NCBI GenBank assembly: GCA_016790165.1
Contig: JAEUPL010000008.1
Location: 62,001 to 126,000 of the forward strand
From: Burkholderiales bacterium
GTDB lineage: Bacteria; Pseudomonadota; Gammaproteobacteria; Burkholderiales; Casimicrobiaceae
Length of the DNA: 64,000 nt
Reading direction: 5' to 3'
Shown: one piece after another, positions 33,812 through 41,787 of the stretch
Layout: every line of letters starts with the position of its first letter
How positions within the stretch are numbered: the stretch's first letter is position 1
Program-made: the position numbers and the translations under genes
Notes under the pieces: generated by a model
Told to the model about the DNA's origin: nothing
The model's database searches: none
Seen by the model: only the letters and a program-made list of their open reading frames with translations

Positions 33812-33950
33812 TGCTATGTTGCAAGACCTGACCGCAATGTTGCCGGTTGCCATATAGCAAGACCTCGACGCTTTTGTTCATCCGGGTGTCTGCTATATTG
33901 CAAGACCTGACCCCGATGCTTGCTGACCCCGATGCTTGCCGCCGATGCTT
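33812..33950 (-). repeat. Three REP motifs (reverse orientation) with tandem TGACCCCGATGCTTG
   Basis: TGCTATnTTGCAAGACCTGA followed by CC occurs at 33812-33835, 33848-33871 (degenerate) and 33891-33914. After the third, TGACCCCGATGCTTG is repeated in tandem (33908-33937), then a partial copy runs to the start codon of the 51-aa gene at 33952. The stretch from the tRNA-Ser terminator to here holds no gene. These are the left-hand REPs of the RAYT island. Confidence 0.8.
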
Positions 33951-33951
33951 G

Positions 33952-34107
33952 ATGATCGATCTAACGAAGGTAACGTCTCCCTTCACGGAAGTCTGGGCAA
34001 ATATTCCTCGATCCGCTGGGTTTCCGTATCAAGCATCTATTTGGCAACAAGAGGTCTCGGTGTTCCGCACTATTAATCCAGAGAGTATCTTGGGGTTCGT
34101 TAAGTGA
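33952..34107 (+). CDS. Small hypothetical protein (51 aa), REP-bracketed cargo
   Basis: MIDLTKVTSPFTEVWANIPR, then a Gln/Trp-containing stretch and a hydrophobic end. Base composition is clearly more AT-rich than the surrounding chromosome, suggesting transfer. Its stop overlaps the next GTG in a GTGA junction, supporting expression of a two-gene unit. The start lies directly against the tandem REP-derived repeat; the frame extends upstream into the repeat but that part is not protein-like. No family recognised; two small coupled genes could be a toxin-antitoxin pair, which is untested. Confidence 0.45.
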   Translation: MIDLTKVTSPFTEVWANIPRSAGFPYQASIWQQEVSVFRTINPESILGFVK

Positions 34108-34409
34108 CTTTCTCTATTGACGCGTTTGAGGCTTCAGTTGGCGCATTGGTGCTGAGCGTTCGGGCTGAAAAAGTTATTGTTAATACACAACTTAGTGCCG
34201 TGCTTTCGCTCCTCCAAATTGCTGCCGACGAATTCAATACGGCCCCTTTTTTGCCTCGCCGTTTCGCAGCGTTGGCGCACTTTGCATTTTCAGGTCTGCT
34301 AGCTGAAGCGGGGCACGCGCGCGACGAACGCCAGCGACAGGAGATTGTTGATGCGGCGTGGCAAATTGATGAGGCCATTGTGCGAGTTGTCGGTCTCGGC
34401 GACATGTAA
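34104..34409 (+). CDS. Small hypothetical protein (101 aa), REP-bracketed cargo
   Basis: A GTG start overlaps the previous stop by 4 nt, with GGGG upstream. Predicted helical and acidic/hydrophobic: SVGALVLSVRAEKVIVNTQL, FAALAHFAFSGLLAEAGHAR, IVDAAWQIDEAIVRVVG. No signal peptide. AT-richer than the chromosome. Followed after 125 nt by oppositely oriented REP motifs. No known homologue comes to mind; partner of the 51-aa gene. Confidence 0.55.
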   Translation: MTFSIDAFEASVGALVLSVRAEKVIVNTQLSAVLSLLQIAADEFNTAPFLPRRFAALAHFAFSGLLAEAGHARDERQRQEIVDAAWQIDEAIVRVVGLGDM

Positions 34410-34534
34410 GCCCGCGTACAAGAGACAACGGGTAAAAAAGGGGCCTGGTTGATTTATGGCGCCACCAGTGCACCACCACGCCGCCCACCCGTCCCCGCAA
34501 CGTGCCCGCCGCCCGCTCTTTAATAACCCGCACG

Positions 34535-34621
34535 CCAAGAAACGGGGTCACGCGCCAAGAAACGGGGTCACCAAGAAACGGGGTCACACCAAGAAACGGG
34601 GTCAGGTCTTGCAAAATAGCA
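34535..34621 (+). repeat. Four tandem CCAAGAAACGGGGTCA units leading into a REP motif
   Basis: CCAAGAAACGGGGTCA is repeated four times with 0-4 nt spacers (34535-34604). The last copy continues into GGGGTCAGGTCTTGCAAAAT and AGCA (34598-34621), a forward REP. The half-motif GGGGTCA is shared with the other REP loci but the CCAAGAAAC spacer is unique to this place. Confidence 0.75.
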
Positions 34622-34672
34622 CCCACCCCGATAGCATCAAGCCATGTCCCGACCGTTAAGACTTGAGTTTGT
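34622..34672 (+). pseudogene. RAYT 5' fragment A (leader and first nine codons)
   Basis: After the forward REP at 34598, the sequence matches the leader and start of the intact transposase gene at 35415-35465, including the ATG at 34644 and codons for MSRPLRLEF, with two base changes. It then breaks off into unrelated sequence (GTACAAAGTA). A truncated duplicate of the transposase 5' end. Confidence 0.75.
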
Positions 34673-34682
34673 ACAAAGTATT

Positions 34683-34780
34683 GGGGTCAGGTCTTGCAAT
34701 ATAGCAACGACACGCATAGACTCAAGCCATGTCCTGACCGTTGAGACTTGAGTTTGCCGGTGCACTGTATCAAGCAGGTA
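34683..34780 (+). pseudogene. REP plus RAYT 5' fragment B (leader and about 16 codons, early stop)
   Basis: A forward REP (34683-34706) is followed by a diverged copy of the transposase leader and start. ATG at 34729 is followed by TCC TGA, so the frame is closed at codon 3. Similarity continues through the GAGACTTGAGTTTGCCGGTG region, then stops. A second truncated 5' copy, older than fragment A. Confidence 0.75.
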
Positions 34781-34782
34781 AC

Positions 34783-34954
34783 AGGGTCGGGTCCCGCAAT
34801 ATCGCATTCAAACGTGGTGTGATGTTTGCAAAGTTCATCTTGATGCGTGCTATTTTGCAAGACCTGACCCCGTTGCGTTCTGACCCCGTTGCGTTCCCCG
34901 TGTTTTGCAAGACCTGACCCCGTTGCGTTCCCCGTGACCCCGTTGCGTTCCCCG
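34783..34954. repeat. Degenerate forward REP, two reverse REPs, and tandem TGACCCCGTTGCGTTC
   Basis: A degenerate forward REP at 34783-34806, reverse REPs at 34848-34871 and about 34900-34921. TGACCCCGTTGCGTTC occurs four times (from 34866, 34881, 34916 and 34937), the last ending at the start codon of the exported protein at 34955. Apart from REP material and the two transposase fragments, 34410-34954 contains no gene. Confidence 0.75.
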
Positions 34955-35338
34955 ATGAAAGTGCTTCTGCTGTTGCTGCAATCGTTGTTACTGTTGTCCA
35001 GCGCATTTGCGGCTGGTGAGCGCGAGGGTTTCGTTGCCGCGCTCGCCAACGAATTTCGTGTATCTGATCGTCGACTGCCTGCCGGTCGATATTCGTTTGA
35101 AATTTTTTCCTTTGTCGATTGCAAAATCATCGCTACAAATATCACTGATCCTACGATCAGCGTTGAAGTACCAGCTGCTTCCGTGATGTGTCGCGAACTA
35201 AAAGCAACTAGTGAAACTGCGACTCTTGTCGAAGTACACAGCGGAATACCGCGCGTGTCTGTAGTGTGGTTTGAGACCTATAACCACAATAGAAAGGTTA
35301 TCCGGACCGTCGCAGTGAGGCTGCAAGGATCGAAATGA
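34955..35338 (+). CDS. Small exported protein (127 aa), REP-bracketed cargo
   Basis: Clear signal peptide MKVLLLLLQSLLLLSSAFA, cleaved before AGERE. The mature part is about 108 aa, predicted beta-rich with two cysteines (FVDCKII, SVMCREL), which could form a disulfide. AT-richer than flanking DNA. The start codon directly follows the tandem REP-derived repeat. Downstream is the forward REP that precedes the transposase gene. No family recognised; probable cargo acquired with the REP island. Confidence 0.7.
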   Translation: MKVLLLLLQSLLLLSSAFAAGEREGFVAALANEFRVSDRRLPAGRYSFEIFSFVDCKIIATNITDPTISVEVPAASVMCRELKATSETATLVEVHSGIPRVSVVWFETYNHNRKVIRTVAVRLQGSK

Positions 35339-35366
35339 AATTGGTGCCTGGTCGATTTACGAAGAC

Positions 35367-35414
35367 TGCACAACGGGGTCACTGCACAACGGGGTCAGGT
35401 CTTGCAATATAGCA
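35367..35414 (+). repeat. Two tandem TGCACAACGGGGTCA units and a forward REP before the transposase
   Basis: TGCACAACGGGGTCA occurs at 35367-35381 and 35383-35397; the second copy runs into the REP GGGGTCAGGTCTTGCAATAT and AGCA (35391-35414). The REP lies 22 nt before the transposase ATG. Confidence 0.8.
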
Positions 35415-35436
35415 CCCACCCCGATAGCATCAAGCC

Positions 35437-36276
35437 ATGTCCCGACCACTAAGACTTGAGTTTGCCGGTGCGATCTATCACGTGACGTCGCGTGGCGATC
35501 GGCGTGAGGACATTTATCACGACGACGACGATCGAAAGTTGTGGCTGGACACGCTGGCGCAGTGTTGCGAGCGTTTCAACTGGGCAATTCATGCATGGTG
35601 CCAGATGTCGAATCACTACCATTTGGTGATCGAGACGGCGGAGGGCAACCTGTCGGCCGGCATGCGCCAGCTGAACGGCGTGTACACGCAGGCGCACAAT
35701 CGTCGGCACCACCGCGTGGGTCACGTGTTTCAAGGGCGATACAAAGGCATACTGGTTGATCGCGACAGCTACCTGCTTGAGCTACTGCGCTATGTCGTGC
35801 TCAACCCCGTGCGTGCCCGCATGGTGAAACGTCCCGAGGACTGGCATTGGAGCTCCTATCACGCGATGATAGGCAAGGAGCCGTGCCCAAAGTGGCTCAA
35901 TTGCCACTGGTCGCTGAGCCAGTTCGGTTCGCAGCGAACACGGCAGATCGCGCGCTACGTCGAATTCGTGCAGCAAGGCATCGACGGGCCGAGTGTGTGG
36001 CGCGGGCTCAAAGGTCAGGTGTTTCTCGGTACCGACGCATTCGCAGAGGCGATGCAGCGACGGCTTGAGCAGACGGCGCAATCGGCCAGTGCGGAAATAC
36101 CGCGCCTTCAGCGCCGCGCGCTGGCCAAGTCGCTGACCTACTACCGCGATACGTTCGACGACAAAAAGCTCGGCATGGCTGCGGCGTATGCGACTGGTGA
36201 CTACACGCTGCAACAGGTCGCCGATGCGTTCGATGTGCACTACGCAACGGTCAGTCGCGCAGTCAGTGGGAAGTGA
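35437..36276 (+). CDS. REP-associated tyrosine transposase (RAYT, Y1 family)
   Basis: 279 aa. The Y1/HUH nuclease domain occupies about 1-140: YHVTSRGDRREDIYHDD, HUH pair His60/His62 in MSNHYHLVIET, GHVFQGRYKGILVD, and tyrosines 112 and 119 in SYLLELLRYVVLNPVRA, one of which is the nucleophile. A C-terminal helix-turn-helix (YTLQQVADAFDVHYATVSRAV) is intact. RAYTs cleave REP sequences in single-stranded DNA and are thought to spread them. The immediate upstream REP and leader are duplicated, in truncated form, twice within 0.8 kb. Confidence 0.93.
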   Translation: MSRPLRLEFAGAIYHVTSRGDRREDIYHDDDDRKLWLDTLAQCCERFNWAIHAWCQMSNHYHLVIETAEGNLSAGMRQLNGVYTQAHNRRHHRVGHVFQGRYKGILVDRDSYLLELLRYVVLNPVRARMVKRPEDWHWSSYHAMIGKEPCPKWLNCHWSLSQFGSQRTRQIARYVEFVQQGIDGPSVWRGLKGQVFLGTDAFAEAMQRRLEQTAQSASAEIPRLQRRALAKSLTYYRDTFDDKKLGMAAAYATGDYTLQQVADAFDVHYATVSRAVSGK

Positions 36277-36329
36277 GCGCCGCAGGTGACGCCGCGCGGG
36301 GCGGCTCAGCGATTTGCAGATGAAGGGGT

Positions 36330-36403
36330 TGGAGGCGGGTAGCGGAGTCGAACCGCTCTAAACGGATTTGCAATCCGCTGCATAACCGATTTGCTAACCC
36401 GCC
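36330..36403 (-). tRNA. tRNA-Cys (GCA)
   Basis: The minus strand starts GGCGGGT, ends ACCCGCC-T-CCA with encoded CCA; anticodon stem GCGGA/TCCGT, loop TTGCAAA, anticodon GCA. The D-arm GCAAATCGGTTATGC and T-arm GCGGTTCGACTCCGC are regular. Confidence 0.95.
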
Positions 36404-36431
36404 CTGGATGTTTGTGCCGCACCCTGGCCGC

Positions 36432-36463
36432 ACAAACAAAAACGGAACCGTTGCGGTTCCGTT
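36432..36463 (-). terminator. Intrinsic terminator between tRNA-Gly and tRNA-Cys
   Basis: On the minus strand AACGGAACC, 5-nt loop, GGTTCCGTT, followed by TTTGTTTG. It lies after tRNA-Gly, so it either ends that transcript or partially attenuates tRNA-Cys. Confidence 0.75.
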
Positions 36464-36473
36464 CTTCCAAACT

Positions 36474-36549
36474 TGGAGCGGGAGACGAGTCTCGAACTCG
36501 CGACCTCAACCTTGGCAAGGTTGCGCTCTACCAACTGAGCTACTCCCGC
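36474..36549 (-). tRNA. tRNA-Gly (GCC)
   Basis: The minus strand starts GCGGGAGTAGCTCAGTTGG, ends CTCCCGC-T-CCA. The anticodon loop TTGCCAA gives anticodon GCC. All arms regular. Confidence 0.96.
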
Positions 36550-36559
36550 AACGAAAGAA

Positions 36560-36587
36560 ATTATAGCGCATTTATTGAATCGTGCAA
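36560..36587 (-). promoter_or_regulatory. Sigma-70 promoter of tRNA-Gly
   Basis: On the minus strand TTGCAC, 16-bp spacer, perfect TATAAT (36565-36560), 10 nt before the tRNA 5' end. Confidence 0.75.
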
Positions 36588-36612
36588 ACGCGCTTCACGG
36601 CGTGGCGAACCG

Positions 36613-37833
36613 TCAGAGCACTTTCGCGATGCACTCGGCAACGTAGTTCACGTTCTTCTGGTTCAACGCCGCCACACAAATGCGGCCCGAGTCGACGGCG
36701 TACACGCCGAACTCGTTGCGGAGGCGATGCACCTGATCTTTACTGAGGCCGGAATAGGAGAACATCCCGCGCTGCGTGAGGATGTTTTCAAAATTGGCAC
36801 TCGGTGCGAGGCGCTTGAGCGCACCATGCAACGCGACGCGCATTGCCTTGATGCGATCGCGCATGACGCCGAGCTCCTTTTCCCAGAGCGCACGCGCTTC
36901 GGGGTCGCTGAGCGCGGAGGCGATGATGGCGCCACCATGCGTGGGCGGGTTGGAGTAGTTGGTCCGAATCACTCGCTTGAGTTGCGACAGCACGCGGGCG
37001 GCTTCGTCCTTGTCGGACGCGACGACCGACAGCGCACCGATACGCTCGCCATACAGTGAGAACGATTTGGAGAACGAACTGGAGACGAAGATCGGGCCGG
37101 GCGTGGCGGAGAACAGTTTGACGACGGCGCCATCCTGTTCGACGCCGTCACCGAAACCCTGGTAGGCCATGTCGAGGAATGGCACGAGGTTGCCAGCGCG
37201 CACGGCGGTGGCGATGTCTTTCCACTGATCAAGCGTTGGGTCAACGCCCGTGGGGTTGTGGCAGCAGGCGTGCAGCACCACGATGCTGCCCGCCGGCATG
37301 GCTTTGACCGAGGCGAGGAAGCCGGAAAAATCCAGACTGCGCGTGGCCGCGTCGTAATAGGTGTATTCGCGGACTTCGAAGCCCGCGCTTTCAAACAGCG
37401 CGCGATGGTTCTCCCAGCTCGGATTCGAGATGTAAACCACTGCGTTGGGGGACACGCGCTTTAGGAAATCGGCGCCCACTTTGAGCGCGCCCGTGCCACC
37501 GAGCGCTTGCACCGTGACGGCGCGGCTGGCTTGCACGATGTCGGAGTCGGCGCCGAACACCAGCGCTTGCGTCGCCTTGTCATACGCGGCGATGCCGTCA
37601 ATGGGCAGGTAGCCGCGCGGCGCGGATTTGTCGGCCATGACGCGTTCGGCGTGCTTCACGCACTCCAGCACCGGAATCTTGCCGTTTTCGTCGGTATAGA
37701 CGCCCACGCCGAGGTTGACCTTGTTCGGGTTTTGATCGGCGGCAAAGGCTTCGTTTACGCCGAGGATCGGGTCGCGGGGCGCCATTTCGACACGGGAGAA
37801 CAGGGCAGCGGCGGGAGAAAGCGGGGCGTTCAC
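36613..37833 (-). CDS. Aspartate/aromatic amino-acid aminotransferase (class I)
   Basis: 406 aa from a GTG start. PLP-dependent family Ia: LFSRVEMAPRDPILGVNEAF, NLGVGVYTDENGKIPVL, SNPSWENHRALFESAG, HACCHNPTGVDPT, and the Schiff-base lysine in SSSFSKSFSLYGERIG, with IRTNYSNPP following. AspC and TyrB cannot be separated by eye; in betaproteobacteria the member with this N-terminus is usually annotated as aromatic aminotransferase. The gene stands alone, with the two tRNAs downstream on the same strand. Confidence 0.93.
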   Translation of the reverse strand: MNAPLSPAAALFSRVEMAPRDPILGVNEAFAADQNPNKVNLGVGVYTDENGKIPVLECVKHAERVMADKSAPRGYLPIDGIAAYDKATQALVFGADSDIVQASRAVTVQALGGTGALKVGADFLKRVSPNAVVYISNPSWENHRALFESAGFEVREYTYYDAATRSLDFSGFLASVKAMPAGSIVVLHACCHNPTGVDPTLDQWKDIATAVRAGNLVPFLDMAYQGFGDGVEQDGAVVKLFSATPGPIFVSSSFSKSFSLYGERIGALSVVASDKDEAARVLSQLKRVIRTNYSNPPTHGGAIIASALSDPEARALWEKELGVMRDRIKAMRVALHGALKRLAPSANFENILTQRGMFSYSGLSKDQVHRLRNEFGVYAVDSGRICVAALNQKNVNYVAECIAKVL

Positions 37834-38143
37834 GATGGGGAGAAAGAAATTGAAACGACCCGGTATTTTAGCGAGGCGACGTCATCGTGGTGCGGCGCAG
37901 CATTGACGCATGCGCATACTGCTGCCTTGTGCCGCCCGATTGGCGAAATCACAGATCTTGATGATCAGTGGGTTTTCCTTAACATCGAGAGGCGCCGCGT
38001 TCATAGAATGGGGACTCGTAAATCACCGGTTACGGTTACGGTTGCGGTTGCGGATGAGAGTTGCGGTCGTGCCTCGCTGCGCCGCATCGGCGTGACCGTG
38101 CTGTAATAGACAACTGCTTTTTTTGGTTCATAAGGAGGATCGA
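37834..38143. other. Intergenic region with hexamer repeat, upstream of livK
   Basis: The 310-bp divergent gap holds no gene. A short tandem array, CGGTTA twice then CGGTTG twice and CGG, lies at 38027-38053. TGCTGTAAT near 38100 is a possible extended -10 for livK. AAGGAGG at 38131 is the livK ribosome-binding site. Confidence 0.55.
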
Positions 38144-39385
38144 GTGAAAGTGAAATTCAAATCGGTAACGGTGGCAGTGGCCGCGGCTTTGCTTGGCGTC
38201 GCGAGTGCGCAGGCGCAAAACGTCAAGATCGCAATGATTGAAGGCCTGTCCGGGCCATTTGGTGGTGTCGGTCAGAACCAGCTCAAGCACTTTCAGTACG
38301 CGGCAGAGCGGTTTAGTGGCAAAGGCGCCAATAGTGGCGTGACGGTTGAAATCGTGCCCATGGATTCCAAGGGCAGCCCGCAGGAGGCGCTGGCGCTGCT
38401 CAAGAAGGCGACGGACGACGGCATTCGCTTCATCACTCAAGGCAATGGCTCGAACGTGGCTGGTGTACTGATCGATGCGGTCAACAAGCACAACGAGCGC
38501 AATCCTGGCAAGGAAGTGGTCTTCCTTAATTACGCGGCGATCGACCCGGACTTCACCAACAGCAAATGCTCGCCGTGGCATTTCCGCTTCGACGCGGGCG
38601 TGGACATGAAGCTCGAAGGCCTCACCAACTACATGAAGGATGAGAAGAGCATCAAGAACGTTTACATCATTGGCCAGAACTATTCGTTCGGACAACAGGT
38701 GTCGAAGTTCACCAGGGAGTTTCTCGCCAAGAAACGCCCGGACGTGAAGATCGTGGGGGACGAGCTGCATCCGCTCGGGCAGGTCAAGGATTTCGCGCCG
38801 TACATCGCGAAAATGCAGGCGGCCAACGCCGACGCCGTGGTCACGGGCAACTGGGGCAACGATCTCGCACTCTTGATCAAGGCGGCGAACGCGGCCGGCT
38901 TCAAGGGGCGTTTCTACACGTTCTACGCCGGCGTGATTGGCGCGCCGACGGCCATTGGCGCCGCTGGCGCGGACCGCGTATCGATGGTGTCGTATTGGCA
39001 CCCGAACTCGGATCAGAGTCAGTTCGAAAGTATCTACACCGGCTTCAAGCAGAAGTTCAACGAAGAGTTCTACACCGTCGCCGCGGTGAACGCGGTTCGT
39101 TACCTCGTCGCGGGTGTGGAGAAAGCGAAGAGCACCGATGCCGCGAAAGTGGCGAAGGCCATCGCCGGCATGAAAATGAGCGGCGCATCCGGCGAGACCA
39201 TTGAACTGCGTGCGGCCGATGGCGCCATGCAGCAGGCGCTGTACGTGGTCAACTGGACCAAGGCGGGCGGCCCCGGCGTGAAGTTTGACGCCGAGAACAC
39301 CGGCTACGGCTTCAAGACGGTGCGCTACATGATGCCAAACGAGGCCTCGGCCCCGACCACCTGCAAGATGCCGAAACGCCCGTAA
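38144..39385 (+). CDS. livK: Branched-chain amino-acid ABC transporter substrate-binding protein
   Basis: 413 aa from GTG 38144, chosen because AAGGAGG lies 6 nt upstream. Signal peptide VKVKFKSVTVAVAAALLGV then AQAQ. Type I periplasmic binding fold: NVKIAMIEGLSGPFGGVGQ, GRFYTFYAGVIGAPTAIG, YWHPNSDQSQFESIYTGF. It belongs to the LivK-like subgroup that also binds amides or aromatic compounds, so the ligand is not certain. First gene of the five-gene liv operon. Confidence 0.93.
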   Translation: MKVKFKSVTVAVAAALLGVASAQAQNVKIAMIEGLSGPFGGVGQNQLKHFQYAAERFSGKGANSGVTVEIVPMDSKGSPQEALALLKKATDDGIRFITQGNGSNVAGVLIDAVNKHNERNPGKEVVFLNYAAIDPDFTNSKCSPWHFRFDAGVDMKLEGLTNYMKDEKSIKNVYIIGQNYSFGQQVSKFTREFLAKKRPDVKIVGDELHPLGQVKDFAPYIAKMQAANADAVVTGNWGNDLALLIKAANAAGFKGRFYTFYAGVIGAPTAIGAAGADRVSMVSYWHPNSDQSQFESIYTGFKQKFNEEFYTVAAVNAVRYLVAGVEKAKSTDAAKVAKAIAGMKMSGASGETIELRAADGAMQQALYVVNWTKAGGPGVKFDAENTGYGFKTVRYMMPNEASAPTTCKMPKRP

Positions 39386-39512
39386 GCGGGGGGTGCCAAT
39401 AGCACGACGGTAGGATCAGCGCAGGCCGCGATGGGCGCCCGAAGTTCATCGTGGTCTGCGCGGTGGTTTGCCGCAGGCGGCGCCGCGCCTGCAGTGGTCA
39501 GAGAGGGCTGAT

Positions 39513-40460
39513 TTGGAATTTGTTGTGATGTCGCTGTTGAATGGCGTGAGCTACGGCTTGCTGCTGTTCATGCTGTCAGCCGGGCTGACCCTGATCTTCT
39601 CGATGATGGGTGTGTTGAATTTCGCTCACGCGAGCTTCTACATGCTTGGCGCGTATTTCGCGTATCAATTGTCTGGCTGGACCAACTTCTGGGTCGCCTT
39701 TCTGGTCGCGCCGCTCCTGGTGGCAGCGCTCGGCGGCGTGTTTGAGCGTTTTGTGCTGCGCAAGACGCATAAGTTCGGCCACGTGGCCGAACTGTTGGTG
39801 ACGTTTGGCCTCTCGTTCGTGATCCTTGAGCTGGTACAACTGGTGTGGGGGCGGACGGCAGTGGACTACAAAGTGCCTGCGGCGCTCGATGGCACGTTGT
39901 TCAAGGTGTTCAATTCCAGCTTTCCGCAGTATCGCGCGTTCATGATGCTGGTCGCGGTGGGCATGCTGCTGGCGCTGTACGTGGTGCTGAAGAAGACACG
40001 CATCGGCCTGGTGATTCAGGCCGCACTGACACACCCGGACACGACCGAAGCGCTCGGCCACAACGTGCCGCGCGTGTTTGCTCTGGTTTTCGCCGCCGGC
40101 ACGGCGCTGGCCGGTCTGGCCGGGGTGATCGGGGGCAACGCGTTCGTCACTGAGCCGGGGATGGCGCAGGCCGTCGGGGCCATCATCTTCGTTGTGGTGG
40201 TCGTCGGCGGGATGGGGTCACTCGCGGGCGCACTCGTTGCATCTCTTCTAATTGGCCTGTTGCAGACATTCGCTGTCGGGCTGGACTGGTCGTTCTCGGG
40301 CGCGCTGACGTCGTTGGGGCTAACGGTGACGCCGGAGACTTTCGGCTACCCGGTGTGGAAGCTCAAACTTTCGCAGGTGGCCCCGATCTTGCCGTATCTG
40401 TTGTTGGTCGTGATGCTCATTGTTCGGCCGAAGGGACTCATGGGGACACGTGATGAGTAG
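39513..40460 (+). CDS. livH: Branched-chain amino-acid ABC permease LivH
   Basis: 315 aa. I chose the TTG at 39513 because it gives MEFVVMSLLNGVSYGLLLF, the conserved N-terminus of this subgroup, with GAGAGGG upstream. About eight membrane segments; signature GLTLIFSMMGVLNFAHASFYMLGAY, and the conserved GMGSLAGALVASLLIGLLQTF near 240. Forms the membrane channel with LivM. The stop overlaps the livM start by 8 nt. Confidence 0.92.
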   Translation: MEFVVMSLLNGVSYGLLLFMLSAGLTLIFSMMGVLNFAHASFYMLGAYFAYQLSGWTNFWVAFLVAPLLVAALGGVFERFVLRKTHKFGHVAELLVTFGLSFVILELVQLVWGRTAVDYKVPAALDGTLFKVFNSSFPQYRAFMMLVAVGMLLALYVVLKKTRIGLVIQAALTHPDTTEALGHNVPRVFALVFAAGTALAGLAGVIGGNAFVTEPGMAQAVGAIIFVVVVVGGMGSLAGALVASLLIGLLQTFAVGLDWSFSGALTSLGLTVTPETFGYPVWKLKLSQVAPILPYLLLVVMLIVRPKGLMGTRDE

Positions 40461-41787
40461 CCCGGTATTGTCCCCGTCGCGCAGTGCGCTCCGGCCGATG
40501 CATTTCCGGCCGAAGAACGGCGTGCGCATCGTCGTTTGGTCTGCGTTTGCGGTCATTCTGCTGGTGTTGCCCGTTGTGGCGCAGTCGAGCTTCGCGCTGA
40601 CGTTGCTCTGCTTGACCGGTATCGCGGCGATCGCCTGCATGAGCTACAACATGTTGCTTGGGCAGGCCGGCATGCTCTCGTTTGGTCACGCGGTCTACAC
40701 CGGCCTCGGCACGTTCGTCGCAGTGCACGCCATGAATCGCATTGCCGGAGGCTGGTGGCTGCCGATGTGGTTGATCCCGCTCGTGGGTGGCATTGCCGGG
40801 CTAGCGTTTGGTGCGATTCTTGGATTTGTCACGACACGCAAGGCGGGCACGCCATTCTCGATGATCACGCTCGGTGTGGGCGAGCTGGTATTCGCGGCCG
40901 CGTTGATGTTCCCCGAATTCTTTGGTGGCGAAGCAGGCATCAACGCCAATCGCACGGCCTCGGAGGGGTGGCTCAAGGATATCGGTATCACCTTCGGCCC
41001 GCAGATCCAGGTGTACTACCTGATTGCTTTGTACTTGCTGATTTGCACGGCAGCGATGTACGCCTTCACACAAACGCCGTTGGGGCGGATCGCCAACGCG
41101 GTGCGAGACAACCCCGAGCGTGCCGAGTTTGTGGGCTATGACACGCGATGGGTGCGCTACCTGGTGCTGATGGCATCCGCATTTTTTGCTGGCGTCGCCG
41201 GTGGGCTGACCGCTGTGAACGTTGAGGCGGCCACGTCGGACCTGTTGCATGGCGTGCGCTCGGGTGGCTATTTGCTGTTCACGTTTCTCGGCGGCGTTGG
41301 CTTCTTTTTTGGTCCGATCGTCGGGTCCATTCTGCTCGTGTTTTCATTGGTGGTTCTCTCGGAGTTCACCAAGGCGTGGCAGCTCTATGTCGGCATCGTT
41401 TTTCTGATCATGGTCGTCTTCGCGCCGGGTGGATTCTCTGCACTGATCATGCTGAATCTGCGTCGTGTGAAGTATGGGGAATGGCGCAAGATGCGCTGGC
41501 CGTACGCGGGCATGTTCTTTTTCGGATTGGTGGCCCTGTGGGGCTTCGCGGCGCTGGTCGAAATGGCCTATCAGGTTCAGGTGGCCGCCGGCTCGGGCAG
41601 TGCACTGACGGTGGCGAAGATCCCGCTCGACGCTGCGTCGATGTCGTCGTGGCTCGTTGCTACGGCGGTCTTGGCAGTAGGGGGCGTGGGTTTCGAGGTC
41701 TGGCGGCGCAAGTTCTGTAAGGTGTGGGACGATGGCGAGGAACGCATTGCCGAAGCGATCAAGAAGGCCGAGGCGGCGATCGTATGA
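40453..41787 (+). CDS. livM: Branched-chain amino-acid ABC permease LivM
   Basis: 444 aa from ATG 40453 inside the end of livH. Multi-spanning permease with SYNMLLGQAGMLSFGHAVYTGLGTF and GRIANAVRDNPERAEFVGYDTRWVRYLVLMASAFFAG, the family signatures. It is longer than E. coli LivM at the C-terminus: about 100 extra residues with two more membrane helices (MFFFGLVALWGFAALVEM; WLVATAVLAVGGVGFEVW). Coupled to livG by ATGA. Confidence 0.92.
   Translation: MSSPVLSPSRSALRPMHFRPKNGVRIVVWSAFAVILLVLPVVAQSSFALTLLCLTGIAAIACMSYNMLLGQAGMLSFGHAVYTGLGTFVAVHAMNRIAGGWWLPMWLIPLVGGIAGLAFGAILGFVTTRKAGTPFSMITLGVGELVFAAALMFPEFFGGEAGINANRTASEGWLKDIGITFGPQIQVYYLIALYLLICTAAMYAFTQTPLGRIANAVRDNPERAEFVGYDTRWVRYLVLMASAFFAGVAGGLTAVNVEAATSDLLHGVRSGGYLLFTFLGGVGFFFGPIVGSILLVFSLVVLSEFTKAWQLYVGIVFLIMVVFAPGGFSALIMLNLRRVKYGEWRKMRWPYAGMFFFGLVALWGFAALVEMAYQVQVAAGSGSALTVAKIPLDAASMSSWLVATAVLAVGGVGFEVWRRKFCKVWDDGEERIAEAIKKAEAAIV

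Noticed and set aside
33847-33951. N-terminal extension of the small cargo gene
   Set aside because: This stretch encodes the REP repeats, and the translation is not protein-like; the ATG at 33952 is used instead.
34535-34621. CRISPR-like tandem repeats
   Set aside because: The units are direct repeats of about 16 bp with 0-4 nt spacers, not unique spacers, and no cas gene is present; they are REP-derived.
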